Assembly: GCA_965247705.1 (NCBI GenBank)
Contig: CBDFHV010000031.1
Span: 1 to 64,000 of the forward strand
Length of the DNA stretch: 64,000 nucleotides
From: CBDFHV01 sp965247705
GTDB lineage: Bacteria; Pseudomonadota; Alphaproteobacteria; Rhodospirillales; CAMCUA01
Reading direction: 5' to 3'
The notes under the pieces are model-generated. The model did no database searches. It saw only the letters and a list, made by a program, of their open reading frames with translations, and was not told the origin of the DNA. Made by a program: the position numbers and the translations under genes. Shown here piece by piece: positions 8,765-16,582 of the stretch; within the stretch, counting starts at the first letter, position 1; each line of letters opens with the position of its first letter.

Positions 8765-8863
8765 AGGGAATTCCCTTTATAATGACTGAAGGGATTCTAA
8801 AATAACGGGAGTCGACGACCCGTTTGCCGCAAGTTTTAATAGAGCTCTATTGTCTACGTAGAC
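8765..8863. promoter_or_regulatory. Three short perfect palindromes before the receiver gene
   Basis: The intergenic DNA between the crotonase and the receiver protein contains AGGGAATTCCCT (8765-8776), ATAGAGCTCTAT (8839-8850) and GTCTACGTAGAC (8852-8863). Each is a perfect 12-bp palindrome, and the last two are one base apart. They end about 18 bp before the TTG start at 8881. Their spacing suits binding of a dimeric regulator near the promoter. No regulator is identified. Confidence 0.45.
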
Positions 8864-8880
8864 TATATGAGGGATGAATT

Positions 8881-9399
8881 TTGGCCTTGCTCGCTTATGA
8901 TTTGAGCGCCCTCGGCCTGCTGGTCGTCGACGACAACCAGCATATGCGCTTGCTGCTGCGCCAGGTCCTTCGCAGCCTGGGGATCCGCAAGGTGCGGGAA
9001 GCCTCCGACGGCGCGGGGGCCTTTTCCGCCATGCGTAATTTTCCAGCCGATATTATCATTACCAACTGGATGATGACCCCGGTCGACGGCATCGAATTCG
9101 TGCGCCTGCTGCGCACCGCGAGCGACAGCCCCAACCCCTATGCACCGGTGCTCATGCTCAGTGGCCATACGGAGGCTTTCCGGGTGGTCGAAGCCCGCGA
9201 CGCCGGCGTCAACGAATATCTGGCCAAGCCCATATCCGCCACGCAGCTCTATTCCCGCCTGGTCAACGTCGTCGAGCGGCCACGCCCGTTCGTGCGCTGC
9301 CCCGCGTTCGCCGGGCCGTGCCGCCGGCGACCAGGAAGCGGATCTGATTACAGCGGGCCCGAACGGCGCGTCCCCGACGAGATCGTATTCGACGAGTGA
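8881..9399 (+). CDS. Receiver-domain protein with Asn at the phosphoacceptor position
   Basis: A 172-residue protein consisting of one CheY-like receiver domain (about 10-130) and a short polar tail. The acidic pair D17-D18, Ser94 and Lys116 (in YLAKP) are in place. The position of the phosphorylated Asp is Asn62 (IITNWMM, codon AAC at 9064-9066). A single GAC to AAC change explains this. It therefore probably cannot be phosphorylated normally and may be a pseudo-receiver that signals constitutively or by binding. The TTG start has GAGGG seven bases upstream. No output domain is present. IS copy 2 begins 44 bp after the stop. Confidence 0.85.
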   Translation: MALLAYDLSALGLLVVDDNQHMRLLLRQVLRSLGIRKVREASDGAGAFSAMRNFPADIIITNWMMTPVDGIEFVRLLRTASDSPNPYAPVLMLSGHTEAFRVVEARDAGVNEYLAKPISATQLYSRLVNVVERPRPFVRCPAFAGPCRRRPGSGSDYSGPERRVPDEIVFDE

Positions 9400-9442
9400 C
9401 GGAGGCCGCCCGGCCCTTATGCTACAGTAATTTGCTACAGTA

Positions 9443-10923
9443 GAGGCGGTTGCAAAACGGAAGTTTTGCATTGGATTTTCCGCTTTGAGCGGGTGATTTT
9501 GGTTTGTTGTCGAGGCGGCCGCAGGCCTTTTCCGGTATGTTGGATTTGCGAGAAACAACACCTGGAAAGGACTGCCGGCCATGCCTCTACGCGAGACGCT
9601 ATCAGTTTATTGGCAGAGCCTTCAAGGCGAACTTTTTCCGGCGCTGGAGGAGGAGCTTGGGCCGCTCGGCGACCGCTATCGCGACCTGGTGACGGTGCTC
9701 GAGCTGGCGCGCATCGAGGCTTTCGTGCGGGACTGGCCGGGTGTGGTCGGGCGTCCGCGCAAGGACCGGGCGGCGCTGGCGCGGGGCTTTGTCGCCAAGG
9801 CGGTCTTCAACATCGCCCAAACCACCGTGCTGATCGAGCGCCTGGTGCTGGACAAGACCCTGCGGCGGCTGTGCGGCTGGACCCGGGCCGGCGCGGTTCC
9901 GAGCGCGGCGACGTTCTCGCGGGCCTTTGGCGAGTTCGCGGCGAGCGATCTGCCCGGCCGTCTGCACGCGGCGGTGATCGCCAAGACCCAAGGGGCGCGC
10001 CTGGTCGGCCACATCGCCCGCGATGCCACCGCGATCGAGGCCCGCGAGCGGGCGCCGAAGAAGGCGAAACCCGAGGCCCGGCCAAAGCGCAAGCGTGGCC
10101 GGCCCAGGAAGGGCGAGGAACGGCCCAAGGCGCCCCCGGAGCGCCGCCGCCTGGAACGCCAAGGCGCGATGGGCCTACCTGAGATGCTGGCCGATCTGCC
10201 GCGGGCCTGCACCACCGGGGTCAAGCAGAACGCCAAGGGCTACCGCACCCATTGGATCGGCTACAAGCTGCACCTCGACGTGGCCGACGCCGACATCCCG
10301 ATCGCCGCGCTGCTCACCTCGGCCAGCCTGCACGACAGCCAGGCGGCGATCCCGCTGGCCACCATGACCGCCGCCCGGGTAACCAGCCTCTACGACCTGA
10401 TGGACTCGGCCTACGACGCCCCGGAGATCAAGGCCCACAGCCGCGCCCTCGGCCATGTTCCCCTGATCGAGCCCCATCCGCGAACCAAACAGGGCAAGGA
10501 ACAGCGCAAGGCCGAGATCAAACGGCAAAAGCGCATCGGCCTGCGAGCTGCCGAGCACCACCGCTATCAGCTGCGCTCAGCCGCCGAGCGCGTCATCGCC
10601 AACCTCAAGGACAACTTCGCCGGCCGCATGATCCGCGTCCGCGGCCCCGACAAGGTCGCCTGCCACCTCATGTTCGGCCTCACCGCGCTTGCCGCCATCC
10701 AGATCATGCGCCTCGTCCCCTAGCCACTGAAAGCGCTTCGGTCGGCGTCCCGCAACTCCCGCAAATAGCAGGGAGAACGAAACCGCCTGGCCACCCCCGA
10801 GCCGTTTCCAGCGCAAAGATCAGCCGCCGCCCCAAATCGCACCACCCCGCACCCCAACCACGCCACCGCAACAATCCGCCCAGAAAATTCAGCATCCCTG
10901 AGCAAGAATTTTGCAAGCAGCTC
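9443..10923 (+). mobile_element. Complete 1481-bp insertion sequence, copy 2
   Basis: This copy has the same length, orientation and ends as copy 1 and is also flanked by AGTA (9439-9442 and 10924-10927). The few differences include one coding change in the transposase and single bases in each end region. It sits between the receiver gene and the FAD oxidoreductase pseudogene, 40 bp before the latter's start, so it separated that gene from its upstream DNA. The left flank carries an immediate repeat of CTACAGTA (9423-9429 region and 9435-9442). Confidence 0.93.
9581..10723 (+). CDS. DDE transposase of IS copy 2
   Basis: A 380-residue protein identical to the transposase at 600-1742 except Ala for Gly at residue 237. 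The DDE residues (D148, D275, E336) and the basic K/R/P-rich insertion are conserved. The ATG is preceded by GGAAAGGA. The uninterrupted frame implies that this copy can also make active enzyme and could mobilise all copies present. Confidence 0.92.
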   Translation: MPLRETLSVYWQSLQGELFPALEEELGPLGDRYRDLVTVLELARIEAFVRDWPGVVGRPRKDRAALARGFVAKAVFNIAQTTVLIERLVLDKTLRRLCGWTRAGAVPSAATFSRAFGEFAASDLPGRLHAAVIAKTQGARLVGHIARDATAIEARERAPKKAKPEARPKRKRGRPRKGEERPKAPPERRRLERQGAMGLPEMLADLPRACTTGVKQNAKGYRTHWIGYKLHLDVADADIPIAALLTSASLHDSQAAIPLATMTAARVTSLYDLMDSAYDAPEIKAHSRALGHVPLIEPHPRTKQGKEQRKAEIKRQKRIGLRAAEHHRYQLRSAAERVIANLKDNFAGRMIRVRGPDKVACHLMFGLTALAAIQIMRLVP

Positions 10924-10963
10924 AGTATTTGTCCGCTGCCTGCTCTCAGGAGCCCCAATTCGC

Positions 10964-12136
10964 GTGACCACCGCCTCTCCCGTCTTCGATGCCGCCGTGG
11001 TCGGCGGCGGCGTCATGGGCTGCGCCACCGCCCTGTTCCTGGCCCGCGGCGGCATGCGGGTGGCGCTGTTCGAACGCCGTGGCCTGTGCCAGGAGGCCTC
11101 GGGCCGCAATGCCGGCACCCTGACCTCCCTCTTTCCGGCGCCCTTCCTGGTCCCCTACGCCATGCGCGGAATGGAGATGTGGCGCCACCCCGCCGGCTGG
11201 TTGGGGATGGACGCGGGCTTTCAGGCCAAGGGCGGCATGGAGGTGGCCCTCTCCGACGACGACGCCGGGCCCATGCGCGACATCATGACCTAGCGGGCCG
11301 AGGCCGGGGCGCCTATCGAGCTGATCGGCGGCAACCAGGCCCGGGCATTGGAACCGGCCGTTTCCCAACGCTGCCGGCTGGCCGCACGGTCGGACATCGA
11401 CGGCTTCGTACCCAGCTATCGGGCTGGCCAGGCGCTGGCGTTTGCCTTGCGCCATGCAGGCGTCCATGTGCGTACGCGGACCCCGGTGCGGTCCATGGCG
11501 CCGGACGGGGGCGGCTTCGTGCTCACCACCGACGACGGCGAGAGCCGCGCCAAGCGCCTGGTTCTCGCCTGCGGCGCCTGGACCGGTGTCGTTGCCAAGG
11601 GTCTGGGGGTGGCGCTCGGCGTCATCGCGCGCCAGCAACAGGGCAACGTGACCGAGCGGCTACCGCCCCTCATTTCCCGGGTGATGCGGGTGTTCGGCGC
11701 CCTGTCCTTGAAGCAGGCCGGCGACGGCACGGTGCTGGTCGGCACCACGCTCGACTGGCTGACCCATCCGGACCGGGAACGCGAGGAGAGCGATTTGGCC
11801 GACGGGGTGTCGCGCGCGCTGAGGGTGATCCGCTTGGCCCGCGACGCGGTGCCGGCTTTGGGCAAGGCGCGCTGGCTGCGCGCCTGGACCGGAATCGAGG
11901 GCTACACCGCCGACAATCTGCCCCTGATCGGGCCCCTGCCGGGGGTAGAGGACGCCTACGTTCTGGGCTGCCAGCGCTCCGGCTTCACCACCGGGCCCTA
12001 CATGGGCCGCCTGCTGGCCGAGGTTATCCTCGGCCGCGAGCCGGAGCGTCCCATCCTGCTGCCCCAGTTCGACCCGGCCCGGGCCGTCGGCGTCACCATC
12101 GACCCCAAGGCCATGGACACCATCACCGCATCGTAG
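10964..12136 (+). pseudogene. FAD-dependent oxidoreductase broken by an in-frame stop
   Basis: A DAO-family flavoprotein reading frame of 390 codons. It has the FAD motif VVGGGVMGCATALFLARGG near the start and the C-terminal G-I-E-G-Y-T-x-D-N-L-P-L-I-G-P segment of glycine/D-amino-acid dehydrogenases. Codon 110 (11291-11293) is TAG, and the frame continues on both sides without a shift, so this is a point mutation or a base-call error. The GTG start has CAGGAG upstream. IS copy 2 ends only 40 bp before it, which probably removed the promoter. It converges with a DapA-family aldolase, a pairing seen in proline/hydroxyproline catabolism; the link here is inference. Confidence 0.82.
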
Positions 12137-12235
12137 TCCTTTTAAATTGGGACAGTATATAATTATGGAGCGCCTCGCGATCTTCCGACTCATCTCAGCG
12201 AACGACGAAATTATATACTGTCCCTGTTTAAAGGA
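12137..12235. repeat. Intact palindromic MITE/REP-like element
   Basis: Left arm 12137-12164 (core GGGACAGTATATAATT) and right arm 12209-12235 (core AATTATATACTGTCCC) form a long, slightly imperfect inverted repeat around a loop of about 44 bp. The arm core is shared with the IS-split element at 451-2015. It lies between a pseudogene and the convergent aldolase gene and could also act as a bidirectional terminator-like hairpin. No gene is inside. Confidence 0.72.
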
Positions 12236-12238
12236 GCT

Positions 12239-13162
12239 TCAGTCCGCCGCTTCGGCCCGCATCAGGCCGAGGGACGCGAGTTGGCTGGCGAACTGTTTTA
12301 GTTCCGGTTCCGACATGGGTCGCAAGGGCCGGCGCGGATAGCCGCCCGGGCGGCCCAAAAGCCGCATGGCGTCCTTGATCGGCGCCGGGTAGGAGTTGGG
12401 CACCGCCATCAGGATACGGTGCAGGCGATAGGCGGTCTTCTGGATCGGGATGCCTTGCTGCCAGTCGTTGGCCACCGCCAGGTCATAGAGCCGGGCGCCG
12501 TCGCGGCCCAGGATCTGCTGCAGTTCGTCGACAAAGCCGTGGGCCCCCATCTGAATGCCCTGGAAGCCGAACACCCGGGCCGGGCCGACGAAGATCCTCA
12601 TCCGGTCCCCCACCTGATGGATCAGGTCGAGGATGCGGTCGTAGGTGAAGCTGCTGTCCTTGATAGCGGCCACCATGGACACCGCGTCGATGATCTCCTC
12701 CACATGGTCAGGAGGCATGTCGATGCCCGTGCGCTTGGGGTTGTTGTAGATCATGATCGGCAGGCCGACGGCGTCGCCAATACGGGCGTAGTGCTCGGTC
12801 ACGTCCCGGGCCCGGGGGGTGAGGAAGTAGGGCGGCTCGATCATCGCCCCGTCGGCGCCCACGTCCCTGGCGTCCTGGGTCAGCGCGATCACGTCGTCGG
12901 TGCGGATGCCGCCGGTGCCGGACACCACGGGCACCCGGCCGCCCACCTCCTCGACGCCGATGGCGGTGACCCGCTTGCGCTCCTCACGGGTCATCACGTG
13001 GGCCTCGCCGTTGTGGCCGCAGACGATGACGCCGTGGACCCCTTCCTCCAGGGCGAGGCGCACGTTGGCCCGCAGCAGAGCCTCGTCCAGATCCCCGTCG
13101 GGGGTAAAAGGGGTCATCAGGGCGGGGAACGAGCCGTGCCAGTCCACCCGGTATGCGCTCAT
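12239..13162 (-). CDS. Dihydrodipicolinate synthase (DapA) family aldolase
   Basis: A 307-residue class I aldolase of the DapA/N-acetylneuraminate lyase family. The Schiff-base Lys is in AAIKDSS, and the proton-relay Tyr is in the IYNNPKRTG segment. The N-terminal GSFPALMTPF strand is typical. It cleaves or forms a C-C bond with pyruvate or a related keto acid. The neighbouring broken flavin oxidoreductase suggests catabolism of an amino or hydroxy acid rather than lysine synthesis, which is inferred. The start is the ATG at 13162. A longer frame upstream has no supporting signals. Confidence 0.85.
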   Translation of the reverse strand: MSAYRVDWHGSFPALMTPFTPDGDLDEALLRANVRLALEEGVHGVIVCGHNGEAHVMTREERKRVTAIGVEEVGGRVPVVSGTGGIRTDDVIALTQDARDVGADGAMIEPPYFLTPRARDVTEHYARIGDAVGLPIMIYNNPKRTGIDMPPDHVEEIIDAVSMVAAIKDSSFTYDRILDLIHQVGDRMRIFVGPARVFGFQGIQMGAHGFVDELQQILGRDGARLYDLAVANDWQQGIPIQKTAYRLHRILMAVPNSYPAPIKDAMRLLGRPGGYPRRPLRPMSEPELKQFASQLASLGLMRAEAAD

Positions 13163-13256
13163 GGCATGTCTCCCAGCGGCAACGTCATTGCGGTCCGGGC
13201 CCATGATCGCCCGGCCGGTCCGCCGGCGCAAGGGAGCCGCCGGGGGCCTCGCGCGC

Positions 13257-13478
13257 CTACACCCGCCAGAAGGGCTTGGCGGCCTCCCGGGCCGCGTCGG
13301 CGCGGTCGAGGCCCAGGTCGGCCATGGCCCGACCATCCAGGCTCGCCAAGTGGCGCCGTTCGCGGCCCCGCGACTGCCACAGAACCAGCACGTCGATGGC
13401 ACGCCGCAACCCTTCCACGGGCGATGGCCAGCGATAGACACCGCGAACCGAAGGCATCGGGGAGCGGGAGGCGGTCAT
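13257..13478 (-). CDS. DUF1127 small protein
   Basis: A 73-residue protein whose C-terminal half (RERRHLASLDGRAMADLGLDR) matches the DUF1127 motif, common in alphaproteobacteria. Small DUF1127 proteins have been linked to phosphate and carbon regulation and RNA-related roles in some species, but this one is longer than the roughly 45-residue type. Its ATG overlaps the stop of the Ada-like gene (ATGA), so it is probably translated from the same message. Confidence 0.8.
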   Translation of the reverse strand: MTASRSPMPSVRGVYRWPSPVEGLRRAIDVLVLWQSRGRERRHLASLDGRAMADLGLDRADAAREAAKPFWRV

Positions 13479-14356
13479 GACGCGGCCTCCGACTTGCGGC
13501 CTTCCTGCTCCAGGATCGCCTTCTTGCGCTTGACCCCCCAGCGATAGCCGGTGAGTCTGCCGTCGCCGCCGACCGCCCGGTGGCAGGGCACCACCAGGGA
13601 GACCGGGTTGGTGGCGCAGGCGCGGCCCACCGCCCGGGCCGCCTTGGGCTTGCCCAGGGCTTGGGCGATCTCGCCGTAGGAGCGGGTCTCGCCCTGGGGG
13701 ATGGTGCGAAGCTGCTGCCAGACCTGCCACTGGAACGCCGTGGATCGCACGTCCAGGGGAAGCTGCAATGCCGGTTGGCGGCCCTCCGCGTAGTCGAGCA
13801 CGGCGGCCACCCAGTCCGTGAGCGCCTCGTCGTCCCTATCGATATGGGCGTGAGGATAGTCGCGACGCAGCTCGTCGAGCAGGAAATCGTCGTCGTCGCC
13901 CAGTTCCACGGCGCAGATGCCCCGTTCGGTGGCCGCCACCAGCATGCGGCCGAGGGCGCAGGAAACGATGGCGCAGGTGATGCGCGCCCCCCTGCCCCCT
14001 TTGGCATAGGACGCCGGCGTCATGCCCAGGTCCTGGTCGGACTTCTCATAAAGGCGGCTGGAGGACCCGTAGCCGGCGCCATAGAGGGCCGAGGTCACGC
14101 TTTCGCCTTCCTTGACCGCCGCCTTGAAACGCTCGAGGCGGCGCGCCTCGGCATACTCGCGGGGCGAGATTCCCATGACGCCTTTGAACAGGCGTTGCAG
14201 GTGGTGGGGGCTGACGCCCACCTTCTCGCCGATCTCCGTAAGGGTGGGGATGCCCTCTTCGCAGGCGTCGATCAACTGGCAGACCCGCCGGACCGTCTCC
14301 ATGTGGCGGGGCGGGGTCATGGGCATCTCCGACTCGGGCTGTGGCTGCGTTTGCAT
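13475..14356 (-). CDS. Ada-like AraC regulator / O6-methylguanine-DNA methyltransferase
   Basis: A 293-residue fusion of an AraC-type helix-turn-helix domain (about 18-100) and a methylated-DNA--protein-cysteine methyltransferase (about 130-290). The acceptor Cys is in VVPCHRAVGG. It repairs O6-alkylguanine by irreversible transfer to itself. E. coli Ada has an extra N-terminal zinc domain with Cys38 that senses phosphotriesters. That domain is absent here, so regulation must differ. The ATG at 14356 has GGAGG seven bases upstream. It overlaps the DUF1127 gene downstream. Confidence 0.9.
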   Translation of the reverse strand: MQTQPQPESEMPMTPPRHMETVRRVCQLIDACEEGIPTLTEIGEKVGVSPHHLQRLFKGVMGISPREYAEARRLERFKAAVKEGESVTSALYGAGYGSSSRLYEKSDQDLGMTPASYAKGGRGARITCAIVSCALGRMLVAATERGICAVELGDDDDFLLDELRRDYPHAHIDRDDEALTDWVAAVLDYAEGRQPALQLPLDVRSTAFQWQVWQQLRTIPQGETRSYGEIAQALGKPKAARAVGRACATNPVSLVVPCHRAVGGDGRLTGYRWGVKRKKAILEQEGRKSEAAS

Positions 14357-14431
14357 GGAAGTCCTCCATTCAGGAACGACGTCCAGTCTACGCACCCCAC
14401 CAGGTCATTCTATCCGATGCTTGCGCGTGCC

Positions 14432-15148
14432 TCATCCATAGCGATGGAGGCCGGGTCCGTGGGTGCGCAGCCAGGCGCGGCCTTCCTCCATATGGTCGGT
14501 CAGGCTCGCGGCCAGGCGCCAGAAGGCGGGGCCGTGATCATGGTGGACCAGATGGGCCACCTCGTGGGCAACCACGTAGTCCACCGCCGGCGGCGGTGCC
14601 ATCACCAGCCGCCAGCAAAAAGACAGGCGACCGCCAGCGGCACAGGAACCCCAGCGGGAACGGGTCTCGCGAATGGTGATGCGCTGGATCGCCCGCTCCA
14701 CCCGACCCGCCTTGTCGTGGGTCATGGGCGCGATGACCTGCCGCGCCCGGTCGCGCAGCCAGTCGCGCACCCTGCGGGGCAGGTGCGCCGGGTCGCCGGT
14801 GACCCCCAGCACGCCATCCGCCGCCGTCACCGGGCGCCCCCGCCCCGGTCGATGTTCGATGACATGCTCCTGGCCCAGGACGGGCACCCCATTGCCTGGA
14901 ACGAAAGCCACCCGTTCGGGCATGGCGGCAAGCGCTCGGCCCAGCCAGTCGCGCTCCCGGTCCACCAGGTCCAGGGCGGCGGCCCACGACGCGGACGCCG
15001 GCAGGGTCACGACGGCGCCACTACCGCCGGGGTCTACCCTCAGGATCAGGCGTCGGGCACGGGCGTTGCGGCGCAGCCGCAGGGGCACCCGGCGGCCGTC
15101 CAGGTCGATGTCGAGAAGCCGTTCCCGCACGCCCCGCCGCGAGGACAC
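14432..15148 (-). CDS. YgjP/M48-type putative metal-dependent hydrolase
   Basis: A 238-residue protein of the DUF45/YgjP (WLM-related) family. The zinc-binding HExxH motif HEVAHLVHH lies near residue 190 with a following Trp, and the characteristic RWGSCAAGGRLSFCWRL segment precedes it. It is probably a cytoplasmic metalloprotease. Physiological substrates of the family are poorly known. The start is a GTG at 15148, nine bases after the stop of the upstream DapA-like gene, so the two may be co-transcribed. Confidence 0.82.
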   Translation of the reverse strand: MSSRRGVRERLLDIDLDGRRVPLRLRRNARARRLILRVDPGGSGAVVTLPASASWAAALDLVDRERDWLGRALAAMPERVAFVPGNGVPVLGQEHVIEHRPGRGRPVTAADGVLGVTGDPAHLPRRVRDWLRDRARQVIAPMTHDKAGRVERAIQRITIRETRSRWGSCAAGGRLSFCWRLVMAPPPAVDYVVAHEVAHLVHHDHGPAFWRLAASLTDHMEEGRAWLRTHGPGLHRYG

Positions 15149-15157
15149 GGCGCCGGC

Positions 15158-16102
15158 TCAGGCCGGCGGCAGAGGGCAGCCGACGGCGTCGAACATGGTG
15201 AACAGGTCCGCCCGCTGGGCGTCGCTGATCTGGCGCAGCGGCGGGCGTACGGGCAGCCATCCGTCGTCGCCCCGGTGTCGCGCGATCAGGGATTTCATGG
15301 AAGCGATGGGCGCGGCGGCGGCGATCAGGGGACGCACCGCGCAGGCGACCTCATGGGCCTTGTCGGCCTTGCCGTCCCGCCATCCGGACCAGATTTCGGC
15401 CAGCACCTGGGGGATGACGTTGCAGGCCGCCGTGATGCAGCCCGCCCCGCCCCCTTCCGACAGGGGCTTCAGGGCCGGGTCGGCGCCGGCGAACACTTCG
15501 AAGCCGGGGAAGTTCCGGGCCGCCCCAACCATGTTCTCGACGACCCCCGAACTGTCCTTCATGCCGGCCATGACGTCCCCGTAGCGGTCCCGAAGCCGGC
15601 CGATCACATCGAAGCCGATGGGCGTCGCCGACATCTGGGGGAAGTGGTAGACGTAGAGTCTCAGGCGGCTGTCGTTGACTTGATCGATGACCTGGGAATA
15701 GGCATCCACCAGCCCGTCGTCGCTGACGTTCTTGTAGTAGAACGGCGGCAGGGCCAGCACCCCTTTGACACCCATATCCAGGGCGTGCTTGGTCAGGGCG
15801 ACCGTATCGGGCACGGCGCAACAGCCCACGCCGGGCATCATCTTCGCGGCCGGGATGCCGGCTTTGGCCAGCCCTTCGACGATGGCCTTCCGTTCGTCGA
15901 CGGAAAAGGCGTTGGCTTCCCCCGTCGTGCCCAGCACGCCCAGGCCATCGCAGCCATTGGCGAGAAGCCACTTGGAGTGTTCCGCGTGGCGTGCGGGATC
16001 GGGCTTCAGGTCGGCCGTGAGGGGGGTCATTACGGCGGCGAACACGCCGCTCAGGTTGCGCGTCGCGGCAGCGGGGCGGGCGGCGGTCGAAACTTCGTTC
16101 AC
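15158..16102 (-). CDS. Second dihydrodipicolinate synthase family protein
   Basis: A 314-residue DapA-family protein, clearly diverged from the one at 12239. The Schiff-base Lys is in AGMKDSSG. The region around the usual catalytic Tyr reads LYVYHFPQMS rather than YNNP, so the substrate pocket differs from true DapA. It is probably a pyruvate-dependent aldolase or hydrolase of a sugar acid or amino-acid derivative. The start is a GTG at 16102 with GAGGAG about 11 bases upstream. Confidence 0.82.
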   Translation of the reverse strand: MNEVSTAARPAAATRNLSGVFAAVMTPLTADLKPDPARHAEHSKWLLANGCDGLGVLGTTGEANAFSVDERKAIVEGLAKAGIPAAKMMPGVGCCAVPDTVALTKHALDMGVKGVLALPPFYYKNVSDDGLVDAYSQVIDQVNDSRLRLYVYHFPQMSATPIGFDVIGRLRDRYGDVMAGMKDSSGVVENMVGAARNFPGFEVFAGADPALKPLSEGGGAGCITAACNVIPQVLAEIWSGWRDGKADKAHEVACAVRPLIAAAAPIASMKSLIARHRGDDGWLPVRPPLRQISDAQRADLFTMFDAVGCPLPPA

Positions 16103-16144
16103 GATGGCGGCTCCTCGAAGACGGGATGGCTCGAAGCGGGAACC

Positions 16145-16582
16145 TCAGGTCGGCCACTCTACCAGATGGTCCTCCAGGTCGCCCGCCTTTTCCTCCGCCA
16201 CCACCCGGTCCCACACCGAGACGCCGGCCCGGTGCACGCTGTTGGGGTCGCCGGAAACCAGGGGGTGCCACCAGGCCAGGTCCCTGCCTTCGGCCAGCAA
16301 TCGGTAGCCGCAGGTGGATGGCATCCAGTGGAGGCGCTGGATGTTGTCGGGCGACAGGCGCACGCAGTCGGGCACCAGGCGGTCGCGGTGGGCATAGTCC
16401 CGGCAGCGGCAGGTCTTCAGGTCCAGAAGCCGGCAGGCGACGTCGGTGTAGAAGACTTTCTTGGTGTCCGGGTCCTCCAGCTTGTGCAGGCAGCACTTGC
16501 CGCAGCCGTCGCAAACGGATTCCCACTCCTCGGCGTTCATTTCCTGCAGGGACTTGGTCTTCCAGAACGGCAATTCAGCCAT
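16145..16582 (-). CDS. YcgN family cysteine-cluster protein (UPF0260)
   Basis: A 145-residue protein matching the UPF0260/YcgN family. An N-terminal PFWKTKSLQEMN segment is followed by cysteines in CDGCGKCC and CRCRDY that could bind a metal or Fe-S cluster. The function is unknown in the family. Its 5' end overlaps the 3' end of cobB by 8 bp, so it is likely part of the same transcript, although no cobalamin role is established. Confidence 0.88.
   Translation of the reverse strand: MAELPFWKTKSLQEMNAEEWESVCDGCGKCCLHKLEDPDTKKVFYTDVACRLLDLKTCRCRDYAHRDRLVPDCVRLSPDNIQRLHWMPSTCGYRLLAEGRDLAWWHPLVSGDPNSVHRAGVSVWDRVVAEEKAGDLEDHLVEWPT

Noticed and set aside
462..10923. Two direct IS copies flanking about 7.5 kb as a composite transposon
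   Set aside because: Each copy has its own AGTA duplication, and removing copy 1 alone restores a perfect palindrome arm. They inserted independently.
12147..12341. Short frame across the palindromic element at 12137
   Set aside because: It runs through a hairpin repeat and the 3' end of the aldolase gene on the other strand; no coding evidence.
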